A stretch of DNA of 64,000 bases from contig DIUR01000033.1 in the NCBI GenBank assembly GCA_002428265.1, positions 434,001 through 498,000 on the forward strand, in the 5' to 3' direction. The translations under genes and the position numbers were made by a program. The notes below the pieces were generated by a model. It did not search any database, was not told the origin of the DNA, and saw only the letters and a program-made list of their open reading frames with translations. Shown one piece after another: positions 36,266 to 44,130 of the stretch (its first letter is position 1; each line of letters starts with the position of its first letter). Origin of the DNA: Bacteriovoracaceae bacterium UBA6153. GTDB lineage: Bacteria; Bdellovibrionota; Bacteriovoracia; Bacteriovoracales; Bacteriovoracaceae.

Positions 36266-36891
36266 TATTCACCATCCTTTGCATCTTCAATTTCATCAGC
36301 ATCATTTGATTTCCAGCTTGCTGAAACTTTTTTCGGATCGCCGATTTCTACTTTTAAATTTTTTCCGAACATATGATCAGCTGAATTGATTTTGTGAGCA
36401 GGGTTTACCACCATGTCTAAATATTTTTCCTGAACGATATAGTCGCGTCTTAATGGATAACCTTGCCAGTCATCCGGAGTAAGAATTCTACGTAGATCAG
36501 GGTGGCCAACAAAGTTGATCCCCATCATGTCGTAGCACTCTCTCTCGAGGAAGTTAGCTGCATTCCAAACACTCACAACTGAGTTAATTTTTGGAAGAGT
36601 TTCTTTATTGTTTCCATTCCCGTCACCACGGCCAAGATTTGCTTTTACAAGAATCTCTAGGTTTTTAGTGAAGTCAGCAAGGATATAAGTTAATTCAATT
36701 CTATCTGCGTAGTCAGTTGCTGTAATACACTGACAAACATTGAAGCCTTCGCTCTTAAGCGCTTTACACACTTCAAGAATAGTCGCTGCTTCTACAGTGA
36801 TTGATGAATCCCCTACTGTCGCAGGAGTGTTAACAACTGGATTAGATCCACTTACAAGACTTGCAAGTTTTGATGATAGTTCGTTATGCAT
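36265..36891 (-). CDS. nuoC: NADH-quinone oxidoreductase subunit C
   Basis: The 30-kDa-type hydrophilic subunit. The diagnostic region ERECYDMMGINFVGHPDLRRIL, followed by PDDWQGYPLRRDY, is intact. The 208 residues include an acidic C-terminal tail (DADEIEDAKDGE) and a Gly/Asn-rich insert (GRGDGNGNNK) near residue 90. It overlaps nuoB by 8 bases and nuoD by one, so B, C and D are coupled. Confidence 0.95.
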   Translation of the reverse strand: MHNELSSKLASLVSGSNPVVNTPATVGDSSITVEAATILEVCKALKSEGFNVCQCITATDYADRIELTYILADFTKNLEILVKANLGRGDGNGNNKETLPKINSVVSVWNAANFLERECYDMMGINFVGHPDLRRILTPDDWQGYPLRRDYIVQEKYLDMVVNPAHKINSADHMFGKNLKVEIGDPKKVSASWKSNDADEIEDAKDGE

Positions 36892-37366
36892 GTTTTACCC
36901 ACTTATCGCGAAGTAGTCTTTCGTTTGCGATTTTCTTTTGAAGAGTCATGATTCCTTCGATTAAAGCTTCCGGTCTTGGAGGACAACCTGGAACGTAAAC
37001 ATCGACAGGAACAACTTCATCAACGCCTTTTAAAACGTGATAGCCGTGTTGCCAGTAAGGTCCACCTTTATTTGCACAAGAGCCCATCGAAATAACATAA
37101 CGAGGTTCAGGCATTTGTTCGAATAGAGTTTTTATTCTTGTCGCCATCTTAAGTGTTACAGTTCCTGCAACGATCATTAAGTCAGCTCGTCTTGGAGTGG
37201 CCATGAAAGCTCCACACCCAAATCTTTCAAGATCGTACTTCGCTCCACCTGTCGCCATCATTTCGATCGCACAACATGCGAGACCAAAAGTCATAGGCCA
37301 CAAAGAGTTCTTTCGACCCCAGTTTAAAAAATCATCTACTTTCATCATGACGACGCTGTCTTGCAT
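36884..37366 (-). CDS. nuoB: NADH-quinone oxidoreductase subunit B
   Basis: NuoB holds cluster N2, the last iron-sulfur centre before quinone. The tandem Cys in FGLACCAIEMMATGG, plus SMGSCANKGGPYW and VPGCPPRPEALIEG, supply the four ligands. The 160-residue length is normal. It is the first gene of the operon; nuoA, which usually precedes it, is absent. About 58 bases separate the predicted transcription start from the ATG, with an AGGAG box near it. Confidence 0.96.
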   Translation of the reverse strand: MQDSVVMMKVDDFLNWGRKNSLWPMTFGLACCAIEMMATGGAKYDLERFGCGAFMATPRRADLMIVAGTVTLKMATRIKTLFEQMPEPRYVISMGSCANKGGPYWQHGYHVLKGVDEVVPVDVYVPGCPPRPEALIEGIMTLQKKIANERLLRDKWVKHA

Positions 37367-37430
37367 CTCGTGCTCCTATATTTGATACGCACAAAGTTTT
37401 TTGAATTAAATCTTTACAATTATTACACAA

Positions 37431-37459
37431 ATTTTACCGATAGGGTCTTCTATCGTCAA
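37431..37459 (-). promoter_or_regulatory. nuoBCDI promoter with inverted repeat in the spacer
   Basis: On the minus strand TTGACG (37454-37459) and TAAAAT (37431-37436) are separated by 17 bases, one of the best vegetative-type promoters in the window. Between them lies the perfect repeat CGATAG-N6-CTATCG (37438-37455), partly covering the -35 box. This position is typical of a repressor or activator site, which would let respiration genes respond to a signal. Confidence 0.6.
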
Positions 37460-37525
37460 TGAAAACTGCTCTTAAAAAAAGAAATTTAGTCAGAGATTTA
37501 TGACGGTGTGTGTGGGTGTTAAAAG

Positions 37526-38482
37526 TTATTTAGAAGTGAATTTGTCACAACGACTTTTGAAATCTTCGAACATTAATCGGAAGTCTTGAGTGTCTTTATT
37601 CGAGTCAATGCTGGCCGGGTTTCTTCCTATCCTATCCTGCATTAACGTGATGCGGTTTTGATCATTTTTGCAAACTCTATCCATAATATTGGCATATTCT
37701 TTCACTGCGGCAACCGGGTACGGAAGCCCCCATGCACTGGAAATAAAAAGCGCGTCCCCACCAGAGGCCTGAGGTAGATCTTTTTCATTTACTGCAAATT
37801 TATCCAGGTCTTTTTTAAGATCATCAAAGTGTCGCCCAACTTTATAGAACTCTGCAATGCCCAATTCTTTAGAGAGGCTTCCCATTTTCTGATCATAAAC
37901 TTTTTGGCAATTTGATCTGGCAAACCCCACACCTGGAAGAATTTCCTGCAGAACTTTGCACTCAACCATATACGCATCTACTTCGCCGCCGCGGCCTTCA
38001 ACGGTACTTTTGATAAAATCTTTTAAATGAAATCTTGAATCATAAGGATTGAAAGCTTCCCTATAAGTGAAGTGAGTCAGCTCATGGGCAAAATCCAGTA
38101 TTGCATCGAGAGTCTTTAAATGCTTATTCAAGTAAACTTTCGAGCGCGTCTCATACATAACATTGGCCGGATTAGAGGCCGAAAATCTTCTGATTAAAGT
38201 CGTATCAGTAAGGGAGCCATCCCCGATTGCCACTACATCAAAAAGAGTCAAACCCTGTTGGGCCGCTTTTTGAGTGGCCTTGGAAATAACTTTTCTTCCA
38301 GTTTCGACCTTGTTTAAGGCCAGCACTAATCTTTTAAAGTTTTCTTCATCAGATCTTTTTGAACTGTACCAAGGATCATTGAAATTGATCTCGGTATCAA
38401 CGTCATACATCTTAGGCGCCGCCAGTGCCTGGAGGCTCAACAAGACTATAAATAGAGACAAAAGTTGCTTTAGTTTCAACAT
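37526..38482 (-). CDS. exported HExxH protein, putative zinc metallopeptidase
   Basis: A 318-residue protein with a signal peptide (about residues 1-22, LQALAAP). The motif FAHELTHF places His133, Glu134 and His137 as a zincin-type HExxH site. Glu162 or Glu167 (STVEGRGGEVDAY), 25-30 residues later, is a plausible third ligand, as in gluzincins. Four Cys in the second half could make disulfides. I know no named family that fits. The chemistry is inferred from the motif only; the protein would act in the periplasm or outside the cell. Confidence 0.6.
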   Translation of the reverse strand: MLKLKQLLSLFIVLLSLQALAAPKMYDVDTEINFNDPWYSSKRSDEENFKRLVLALNKVETGRKVISKATQKAAQQGLTLFDVVAIGDGSLTDTTLIRRFSASNPANVMYETRSKVYLNKHLKTLDAILDFAHELTHFTYREAFNPYDSRFHLKDFIKSTVEGRGGEVDAYMVECKVLQEILPGVGFARSNCQKVYDQKMGSLSKELGIAEFYKVGRHFDDLKKDLDKFAVNEKDLPQASGGDALFISSAWGLPYPVAAVKEYANIMDRVCKNDQNRITLMQDRIGRNPASIDSNKDTQDFRLMFEDFKSRCDKFTSK

Positions 38483-38561
38483 GCTCTGTCTTTATCGGAA
38501 GGCTTGCCCCCAGGCTTGATAGATAAAAACTGATGGGGATAGGTAAAGTTTACAAGGATAC

Positions 38562-38589
38562 TTGAGAACCCTAGTCAGAAATATATGAT
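38562..38589 (+). promoter_or_regulatory. promoter of the tandem small secreted protein genes
   Basis: TTGAGA (38562-38567) and TATGAT (38584-38589) are separated by 16 bases, a good match to a vegetative promoter. It would start transcription about 35 bases before the first of the two paralogous genes, which has a GGAG box. Confidence 0.5.
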
Positions 38590-38633
38590 CACAATCACAC
38601 AAAACAAACTTTTTTCCACCTTTTGGAGAACTT

Positions 38634-38936
38634 ATGAAATTTACAATTGCTATGCTTTCTCTTGTTGTCTCGGCTAACGTTTTTGCTTATTCAATTGCTG
38701 ACTCAACAGTTATTACGTCTGCTTCACCCCTTTTATCAACTATGACAACATCTGGAACTGTTCCAGAAAAACAAGCTGCGATGGTATTAAATGACTCTCA
38801 AGAGTTCATCCAGTCTGGAAAAATGTCGGCTTTTTTAAGTCAAAAAATTAAAGACGCTCAAGCTATTAATGCTGGTGCTTCTGCTGAAGAAGCTCTTGAT
38901 ATGTTAATCAATGAAGCTGAAGCCCTTTTAAACTAA
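38634..38936 (+). CDS. small secreted protein, tandem copy 1
   Basis: A 100-residue protein with a signal peptide (MKFTIAMLSLVVSANVFAY) and an about 80-residue mature domain of two parts. These are a Ser/Thr-rich strand segment (DSTVITSASPLLSTMTTSG) and a helical part ending ALDMLINEAEALL. About three quarters of its residues match the next gene. The pattern vaguely recalls DUF2388 proteins of pseudomonads, but this is not firm. A TTGGAG box precedes the ATG. No Cys in the mature part. Confidence 0.7.
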   Translation: MKFTIAMLSLVVSANVFAYSIADSTVITSASPLLSTMTTSGTVPEKQAAMVLNDSQEFIQSGKMSAFLSQKIKDAQAINAGASAEEALDMLINEAEALLN

Positions 38937-38985
38937 TTTTTAATTTCTTTTACACAATAACGTATACACACTTTAAGGAGTATTT

Positions 38986-39288
38986 ATGAAATTTACAATC
39001 GCTATGCTTTCTCTTGTTATCTCAGCTAACGTTTTTGCTTACTCAATTACAGATTCAACTGTATTAACTTCAGCTTCTCCACTTTTATCATCAGCTACAA
39101 CTTCTGGTGGATTAGAGAAAGCTCAAGCAAACATCGTTCTTAACGATGCTCAAGAGTTAATGCAATCTGGAAAAGTGTCTGCTTTCTTAGCTCAAAAAAT
39201 TAAAGATGCTCAAGAAATCAACACTGGTGCTTCTGAAGCAGAAGCACTAGAAATGTTGATCAATGAAGCAGAAGCTATTTTAAGATAA
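38986..39288 (+). CDS. small secreted protein, tandem copy 2
   Basis: A 100-residue paralogue of the preceding gene, about 76 of 100 residues identical by eye. The signal peptide is almost unchanged and the main divergence lies at residues 36-50. The same arrangement of Ser/Thr segment then helices is kept, and length is identical, so selection has held both copies. It starts 49 bases after copy 1 with an AAGGAG box. It is followed by a bidirectional terminator shared with the convergent chemoreceptor gene. Confidence 0.7.
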   Translation: MKFTIAMLSLVISANVFAYSITDSTVLTSASPLLSSATTSGGLEKAQANIVLNDAQELMQSGKVSAFLAQKIKDAQEINTGASEAEALEMLINEAEAILR

Positions 39289-39324
39289 TTAGTTTTTATT
39301 TGCTCTTAGTTTGCTCTTAGAAAG

Positions 39325-39348
39325 AAAGGCCGCTGTTAAGCGGCCTTT
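39325..39348. terminator. bidirectional terminator holding the chemoreceptor stop codon
   Basis: A 10-base perfect stem AAAGGCCGCT / AGCGGCCTTT with a GTTA loop, then a T-run to 39351. The stop codon of the convergent chemoreceptor gene (39336-39338) lies within the loop, so its last codons form part of the stem. Confidence 0.85.
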
Positions 39349-40919
39349 TTTCCGTGTACTGTTTGATATAATTCTGTCGACATTTCCTGAAGCGTATCCG
39401 CTTTTCCAGAAAGATCTTTAGCTGCTTTCGCCACCTGATTCGTCACTGTTGAATTTTCATTCGTGGCCAAATCAATCTGTCCCATAGCATTTGTTATTTC
39501 TTCAATTCCCTTAGACTGCTCACTTGAAGCTCTGGCAATTTCTTCAATCAGACCATTAACTTTTGTGGTGTTATTTACAATCTGGTCAAACATCGTTCCA
39601 CATCTTGAAGCTACGGCCTGGCTTCTTTGAACTTTGTTTTTAGCATTCAAAACGAATCTTTCTACATTGGACTTATTCTCAGTCACAATCAGATCAACTT
39701 TTCTGATACTCTCTTCAACGATCGCTGAAATTTCGCCGGCAGAACGCCCACTCATCTGAGCAAGATTTCCGACCTCTTCAGCAACAACCGCAAATCCTTT
39801 TCCATTTTCACCTGCTCTTGCCGCTTCTACTGAAGCGTTGAAAGATAAAAGTTTAGTCTGGAAAACAATATCGTTAATCACTTTTGTCTTAGCTGCAATA
39901 TCACCGATAACAGAAGAGATTTCTGCAATTCTTCTATTGCCCTCTTCAATCGATCTCATAATTTCATCATTACCTAAACTCACTTCATTAACTGAGTCTA
40001 TCATTTCTAAAACAGCATTTTTTCCGTCTTCTACAGTCGCCTGACTATCAGAAGAAAACGTGGCCGATGAACTACAGTTTTCAGAGCTCTTTCTAACCAT
40101 CGCAGTTAACTCTTCAACTGAAACGGATGTTTCCTGAATCGCAGCTGCTTGTTGAGACACCGCAGATGAAAGGGTTTCACTTGAGCCCGCAACCTGAGAA
40201 GAGGTGTTGGCAATCTCTTTTGCTCCGTCAGCAAGAACTTCAGCAATATGATTTAGAGTTGATGAAATCGAGCGTGAGAAAATATATCCCGTCGCTAGAG
40301 AAAAGATAAATCCTAATGTCCCTAGGCCTATAATCAAATTTTCTGCAAAATAATTGCTGGCACGTGCGCTGGTAACCCAAGAGGCTGAATCTTTTTTATG
40401 AAACTCTAAAAGTTCATCCAGGTCTTTATAAAATTGAAACCTAGCATCCTTAACTTTCGTGCTCATGTAAAATTCTTGGAATTGATATTTTTGTTCAGGA
40501 GTAGTGATCACCGCCAACTCTCTGCCTTTTTCTAAATCAACCAGGACTGTTTGCCATGTCGCCAGCATCTTATTAAAGATATCCGCTTCGCCTGGAGCAA
40601 AAGGAGTTTTTTGATACTCGGCAACCGCTTCATCAAACTTTTTCATTGTATCGTCATAACGACCACGCAATCTTTTGATCTCTTTTTCATCATTACCAAT
40701 AATCGCACTTTGAATCATAAGACTCATTACTTTGTCCGAAGAAGATTTCATCGTCTCTACTAACATTGAATTTGGTAAGTTGATGTTAGCAACGTGTTCA
40801 TATTTTTCTTCTACTTCTTGCAATCCATGAAAGCTAGAGTAACTAACGACGGCTAAACTGATGGCCGACACTGTAAAGGCCATTCTCATTTTCCAGTTCA
40901 AACTTCTTTTTTCAAACAT
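39336..40919 (-). CDS. methyl-accepting chemotaxis protein 1
   Basis: A 527-residue chemoreceptor. It has TM1 at about residues 11-30, a periplasmic four-helix-bundle-like sensor (to about 190, rich in charged helices), TM2 at about 190-213, and a cytoplasmic signalling domain. The hairpin tip reads NDIVFQTKLLSFNASVEAAR, where most MCPs have QTNLLALNAAIEAARAGE. I see no clear HAMP domain; TM2 leads almost directly into the signalling helices. The ligand is unknown. A possible sigma-28-like promoter lies upstream. The end overlaps a terminator. Confidence 0.92.
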   Translation of the reverse strand: MFEKRSLNWKMRMAFTVSAISLAVVSYSSFHGLQEVEEKYEHVANINLPNSMLVETMKSSSDKVMSLMIQSAIIGNDEKEIKRLRGRYDDTMKKFDEAVAEYQKTPFAPGEADIFNKMLATWQTVLVDLEKGRELAVITTPEQKYQFQEFYMSTKVKDARFQFYKDLDELLEFHKKDSASWVTSARASNYFAENLIIGLGTLGFIFSLATGYIFSRSISSTLNHIAEVLADGAKEIANTSSQVAGSSETLSSAVSQQAAAIQETSVSVEELTAMVRKSSENCSSSATFSSDSQATVEDGKNAVLEMIDSVNEVSLGNDEIMRSIEEGNRRIAEISSVIGDIAAKTKVINDIVFQTKLLSFNASVEAARAGENGKGFAVVAEEVGNLAQMSGRSAGEISAIVEESIRKVDLIVTENKSNVERFVLNAKNKVQRSQAVASRCGTMFDQIVNNTTKVNGLIEEIARASSEQSKGIEEITNAMGQIDLATNENSTVTNQVAKAAKDLSGKADTLQEMSTELYQTVHGKKAA

Positions 40920-40959
40920 ACTTTTTCCTCAAAATAATTCCGACTTATGTTCAAAGAAT

Positions 40960-40988
40960 TGATCGTGAAAAAAGATTCTGGACTTGAG
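40960..40988 (-). promoter_or_regulatory. possible sigma-28-like promoter of chemoreceptor 1
   Basis: On the minus strand CTCAAG is followed after 16 bases by ACGATCA, loosely like the flagellar/chemotaxis consensus (TAAA-type -35 and CCGATA-type -10). It is about 40 bases upstream of the ATG. The match is imperfect, so this is only a suggestion. Confidence 0.25.
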
Positions 40989-41081
40989 ATGAATCTTATT
41001 GAGATTTCCTTATGATTGAAGCTAAAAATTTATTTAAATAAATGAGAAATAATTAGAAGAAAATATAAAGATCGAATGAAT

Positions 41082-41414
41082 CTAGTAGTCTGTATGAATT
41101 GCAGTAGTGAGAAATCGACTAAAGTTATTACTTTTATCGAAACCATTTATTTTGCTGACCATCTTTTTTCCACGGAAGTAAATAAAAGTTGGAATAGCAT
41201 CGATACCATATAATTGGGTTAACTCCTCCCTTAAGCCGGGGGTATCGGAAAGATTGAGTTCATAGAAAGGAAGATCGAAATTAAGTCCTCTCAACTCTCT
41301 TACGGCCTCATCACATTCAGTTGAATTATCTTCCGTAATAATCAGCAAGGCGTGAGGAATAATCTCTGCCCGCTTAAAAAAATCACTGAATGACTTGAGC
41401 TTTTGTGCTTTCAT
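41082..41414 (-). CDS. thioredoxin-fold protein with degenerate active site
   Basis: A 110-residue cytoplasmic protein with the thioredoxin pattern. A strand-helix start (HALLIITEDNSTECDEAV) sits where CxxC normally lies, then YELNLSDTPGLREELTQLYGIDAIPTFIYFRGKKM. The cis-Pro context (AIPTFIYF) and the GKK turn are well kept. Only one Cys (in STECDEA) occupies the active-site region, so ordinary dithiol exchange is unlikely. It could act as a binding partner or a monothiol enzyme. It is a single gene between two chemoreceptors. Confidence 0.75.
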   Translation of the reverse strand: MKAQKLKSFSDFFKRAEIIPHALLIITEDNSTECDEAVRELRGLNFDLPFYELNLSDTPGLREELTQLYGIDAIPTFIYFRGKKMVSKINGFDKSNNFSRFLTTAIHTDY

Positions 41415-41580
41415 TTTGCCAGAGTATTATGAACGCTGCGCCGACTCAATAGCCTATAAAAGAACAATGGATAACTCCATTTAACCTTAAGGTAGGATTG
41501 AGAAATCCTTTTGGTTAACTTTAAATAACGGCCCCAAAGCTTATTAACAGGGTTTGGTTGAATTTATACAAAGTCTGTCC

Positions 41581-41595
41581 GGGAATTTTATTCCC
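41581..41595. promoter_or_regulatory. inverted repeat upstream of chemoreceptor 2
   Basis: GGGAAT-TTT-ATTCCC is a perfect repeat about 55 bases before the ATG, 16 bases upstream of a TAAAAT -10-like box (41612-41617). No good -35 box is present, which would fit an activator site. A nested inverted repeat (TTAACC 41481-41486 with GGTTAA 41513-41518, inside it AGGATT/AATCCT) lies further upstream. Confidence 0.35.
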
Positions 41596-41648
41596 TATTT
41601 TATGTTTATGTTAAAATCAAAACATACTTACTCCACAAAAGGCCCATT

Positions 41649-43199
41649 ATGAAACATGTTTCCGTTACTAAGAAGCTCCAGATTGGTATCGCGATTTTAG
41701 TCGTTCTCTCTTCTGCTAGCTCTCTCGTTAATTTCATGTCCTATAAAAAAGTTGAAAAATCATATATTGAATTTACAAAACTCAATGAAGCCAATCATGA
41801 ACTTAACTATTTCACCAATATTTTAACGAATAATACTCTGGGATATATGGATGCAATCGTTGATAAAGATTCAGGTGATGTCGATGGAGAAATTGTCAAA
41901 AAACATATGGCATTTAACGACTGGGTAACAAAAGAAAAAGCTAATTTTAGCGCCCACATTCAATATGTAAATCCAAATTTTGAACTAGAGAAATTCTTTA
42001 CAGGCATTCATACCTACTGGATGGCCGGCTCTAACATGATTGCTGATATTAAAAATAAAAAGATTGATGGTCTTGATGCCTATGATGATGACATTGATGG
42101 ATCAAATGAAGCCCTACAAGTAGAGACGGCAGAGCTCTTAAAAAATTCTAGTTTAAAGTTTTCCAAAGCATCTAGTGAGCTTGAAAGTGCCCAACAAATG
42201 ATTTCTAACAGCTCTATTATTTCTCTTATATCTGTTTTACTTTGTGGACTTTTGATTGGTATTTATATTATCCGCTCGATCAATTTCACTCTAAATAGTG
42301 CTGGAAAAAAACTTAGCGATGGCGCCACTACTGTTTTAAACAGCTCGATAAGTTTTGCTGATCTGGGAATTTTGATTAAGGACTCGACTAGCAAACAGGC
42401 TTCTTCCCTTCAAGAGTCAGTAAGTGCCGTTGAAGAAATCAAGGCGACAATTGAAAGAAATACTGAACTCTCAAACCAATCTGTAACGATTGCTGATATC
42501 TGTGTTGAATCTTCTCAAAAAGGTAAGAATGCCGTTAAAGAAATGTTAAGTGCCGTCGAGAGTATTGAGAACGATCAAAAAAATATTAAAAAAACTCTGC
42601 AGGATACAACTAATGAAGTAAAAGAAATAGTGACTATCATTAAAAACATCAGCCAGAAAACAGACATCATTAACGATATCGTTTTTCAAACAAAGCTTTT
42701 ATCTTTCAATGCTTCTGTTGAATCTAGCCGCGCCGGCGAGCATGGAAAAGGATTTGCTGTCGTGGCCCAGGAAATTGGAAACCTGGCCGCTATGAGTGGA
42801 ACTGCGGCCATGGAAATTAATCAACTGCTCAATAGTAGTATTGAAAAAGTTGGCTCTATCGTAGAGAAAACTGAACGCAACTCAATGGAGATCAGCCACT
42901 CCAGTGCCAAGAGCATAGAGTTAGGAGTGATTAAAGCACAAAACTGTGATGACTCTTTGATGGAAATTTACGGGCACATGGAAAAAATGAAGGAGCTCAT
43001 TAGAGAGATCAATGCCAGCTCTAACGAACAAAATCAAGGAATCAATTCTATATCGATAGCATTAAATGAGTTGGATAATCTGACCAATGAAAATGTTTTG
43101 TCGGCCGAAAAATGTGCGAGCTCGGCCAATGTATTGAGCGAGCAATCCAAAATGCTGGAATACACTGTCGGAGATTTATTCGTAGAACTTAAAGGATAG
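41649..43199 (+). CDS. methyl-accepting chemotaxis protein 2
   Basis: A 516-residue chemoreceptor. TM1 is near residues 12-30, the periplasmic sensor is a helical bundle (to about 185), TM2 lies at about 188-210, and the signalling domain follows. The hairpin tip is FQTKLLSFNASVESSRAGE, so the usual EAAR is EssR here, unlike the other two receptors in the window. It ends in a short helical tail without a CheR-docking pentapeptide. It lies on the plus strand, convergent with mtgA, with 4 bases between stops. Confidence 0.92.
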   Translation: MKHVSVTKKLQIGIAILVVLSSASSLVNFMSYKKVEKSYIEFTKLNEANHELNYFTNILTNNTLGYMDAIVDKDSGDVDGEIVKKHMAFNDWVTKEKANFSAHIQYVNPNFELEKFFTGIHTYWMAGSNMIADIKNKKIDGLDAYDDDIDGSNEALQVETAELLKNSSLKFSKASSELESAQQMISNSSIISLISVLLCGLLIGIYIIRSINFTLNSAGKKLSDGATTVLNSSISFADLGILIKDSTSKQASSLQESVSAVEEIKATIERNTELSNQSVTIADICVESSQKGKNAVKEMLSAVESIENDQKNIKKTLQDTTNEVKEIVTIIKNISQKTDIINDIVFQTKLLSFNASVESSRAGEHGKGFAVVAQEIGNLAAMSGTAAMEINQLLNSSIEKVGSIVEKTERNSMEISHSSAKSIELGVIKAQNCDDSLMEIYGHMEKMKELIREINASSNEQNQGINSISIALNELDNLTNENVLSAEKCASSANVLSEQSKMLEYTVGDLFVELKG

Positions 43200-43203
43200 G
43201 CCT

Positions 43204-44091
43204 TTAGTCATTATTGGAATCTTCCGTATTCTCGGAAGGAGCCGTTGAAGCGGCACCTTCCGGAGCTTTTTCCTTATCGGCTTCTTCTTCGCTATCAAAC
43301 TTTAAAGAGAAAAACTCTTTTGACTTCTCTTCTGGAGTTAAGGCCTCTTTAATTTCGGCCTTCACTTCTACAGGCGTTTGTGCCACTACGATTTTTGGTA
43401 TTTTCGTCCCCATAATTTTTCTTTGTCGTCTCGAAATATAGCGGCTAGGCTTATCAATTCTAAACCTGATGGGGTTTGGTAAAACGGCGGCCATCAAAGC
43501 AGCTTGAGAAGAGTTCAGTTTCTTGGCAGGCTTCTTAAAAAACTTCTGTGAAGCTGCTTCAACACCATAAACACCTTTACCAAGCTCAATAACATTTAGA
43601 TAAACTTCCAGGATGCGCTCTTTCGGCCAAAAAAATTCGATGAGGACTGTAAAATACGCTTCCATCCCCTTTCTAAGCCAGCTTCGTGATGGCCAAAGAA
43701 AAACGTTTTTAGCAGTTTGCTGAGAAATTGTGCTCGCACCCTTTTTCTTGGTATGAGTTTTATTGTACTGAATGGCCTTTTCAATCGCTTCAAAATCAAA
43801 ACCACGGTGCTGATAGAATTTATAATCTTCGGCCTTAATGACTGATTGTTGCATAGCTTTTGAAATATCTTCTATAGGCACCCACTTTTTTTCAATTCCA
43901 ACAAATTTATCTTCAGTAAACACTGAAGCCGTACTTCGCCAGAACATTAATGGAGTATATGGAACAGGAACAAAACGATAAAAAATAGTCAAAGCGACAC
44001 TTAATACAAAAAAAGCAATTATTGCTTTTAATAATAATATTATCCCTTTTTTCAAAAGGCTTTTTTTAGGAAGTGCGGGCGTCTCATTCAT
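43204..44091 (-). CDS. mtgA: monofunctional peptidoglycan glycosyltransferase
   Basis: A GT51 enzyme that polymerises lipid II into glycan strands. An N-terminal membrane anchor (about residues 15-38) precedes the catalytic domain. The catalytic Glu lies in KAEDYKFYQHRGFDFEAI. KKGASTISQQTAKNVFL, KERILEVYLNVIELGKGVYG and ALMAAVLPNPIRF complete the motifs. No transpeptidase domain follows. Instead an acidic tail of about 60 residues (EEEADKEKAPEGAAS...) extends past the usual MtgA length. It may localise the protein or bind partners; this is speculative. Confidence 0.93.
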   Translation of the reverse strand: MNETPALPKKSLLKKGIILLLKAIIAFFVLSVALTIFYRFVPVPYTPLMFWRSTASVFTEDKFVGIEKKWVPIEDISKAMQQSVIKAEDYKFYQHRGFDFEAIEKAIQYNKTHTKKKGASTISQQTAKNVFLWPSRSWLRKGMEAYFTVLIEFFWPKERILEVYLNVIELGKGVYGVEAASQKFFKKPAKKLNSSQAALMAAVLPNPIRFRIDKPSRYISRRQRKIMGTKIPKIVVAQTPVEVKAEIKEALTPEEKSKEFFSLKFDSEEEADKEKAPEGAASTAPSENTEDSNND

Positions 44092-44130
44092 ATGAATATG
44101 AGAATACCATTAATATTAAAATATTTAATG

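Noticed and set aside
39299..39320. Direct repeat of TTTGCTCTTAG as part of a repeat array
   Set aside because: Only two copies, no spacer pattern, and no cas gene. It looks like local slippage next to the terminator.
41415..41648. c-di-GMP riboswitch in front of the chemoreceptor
   Set aside because: The conserved GEMM core sequences are not present, although such elements often precede chemoreceptor genes.
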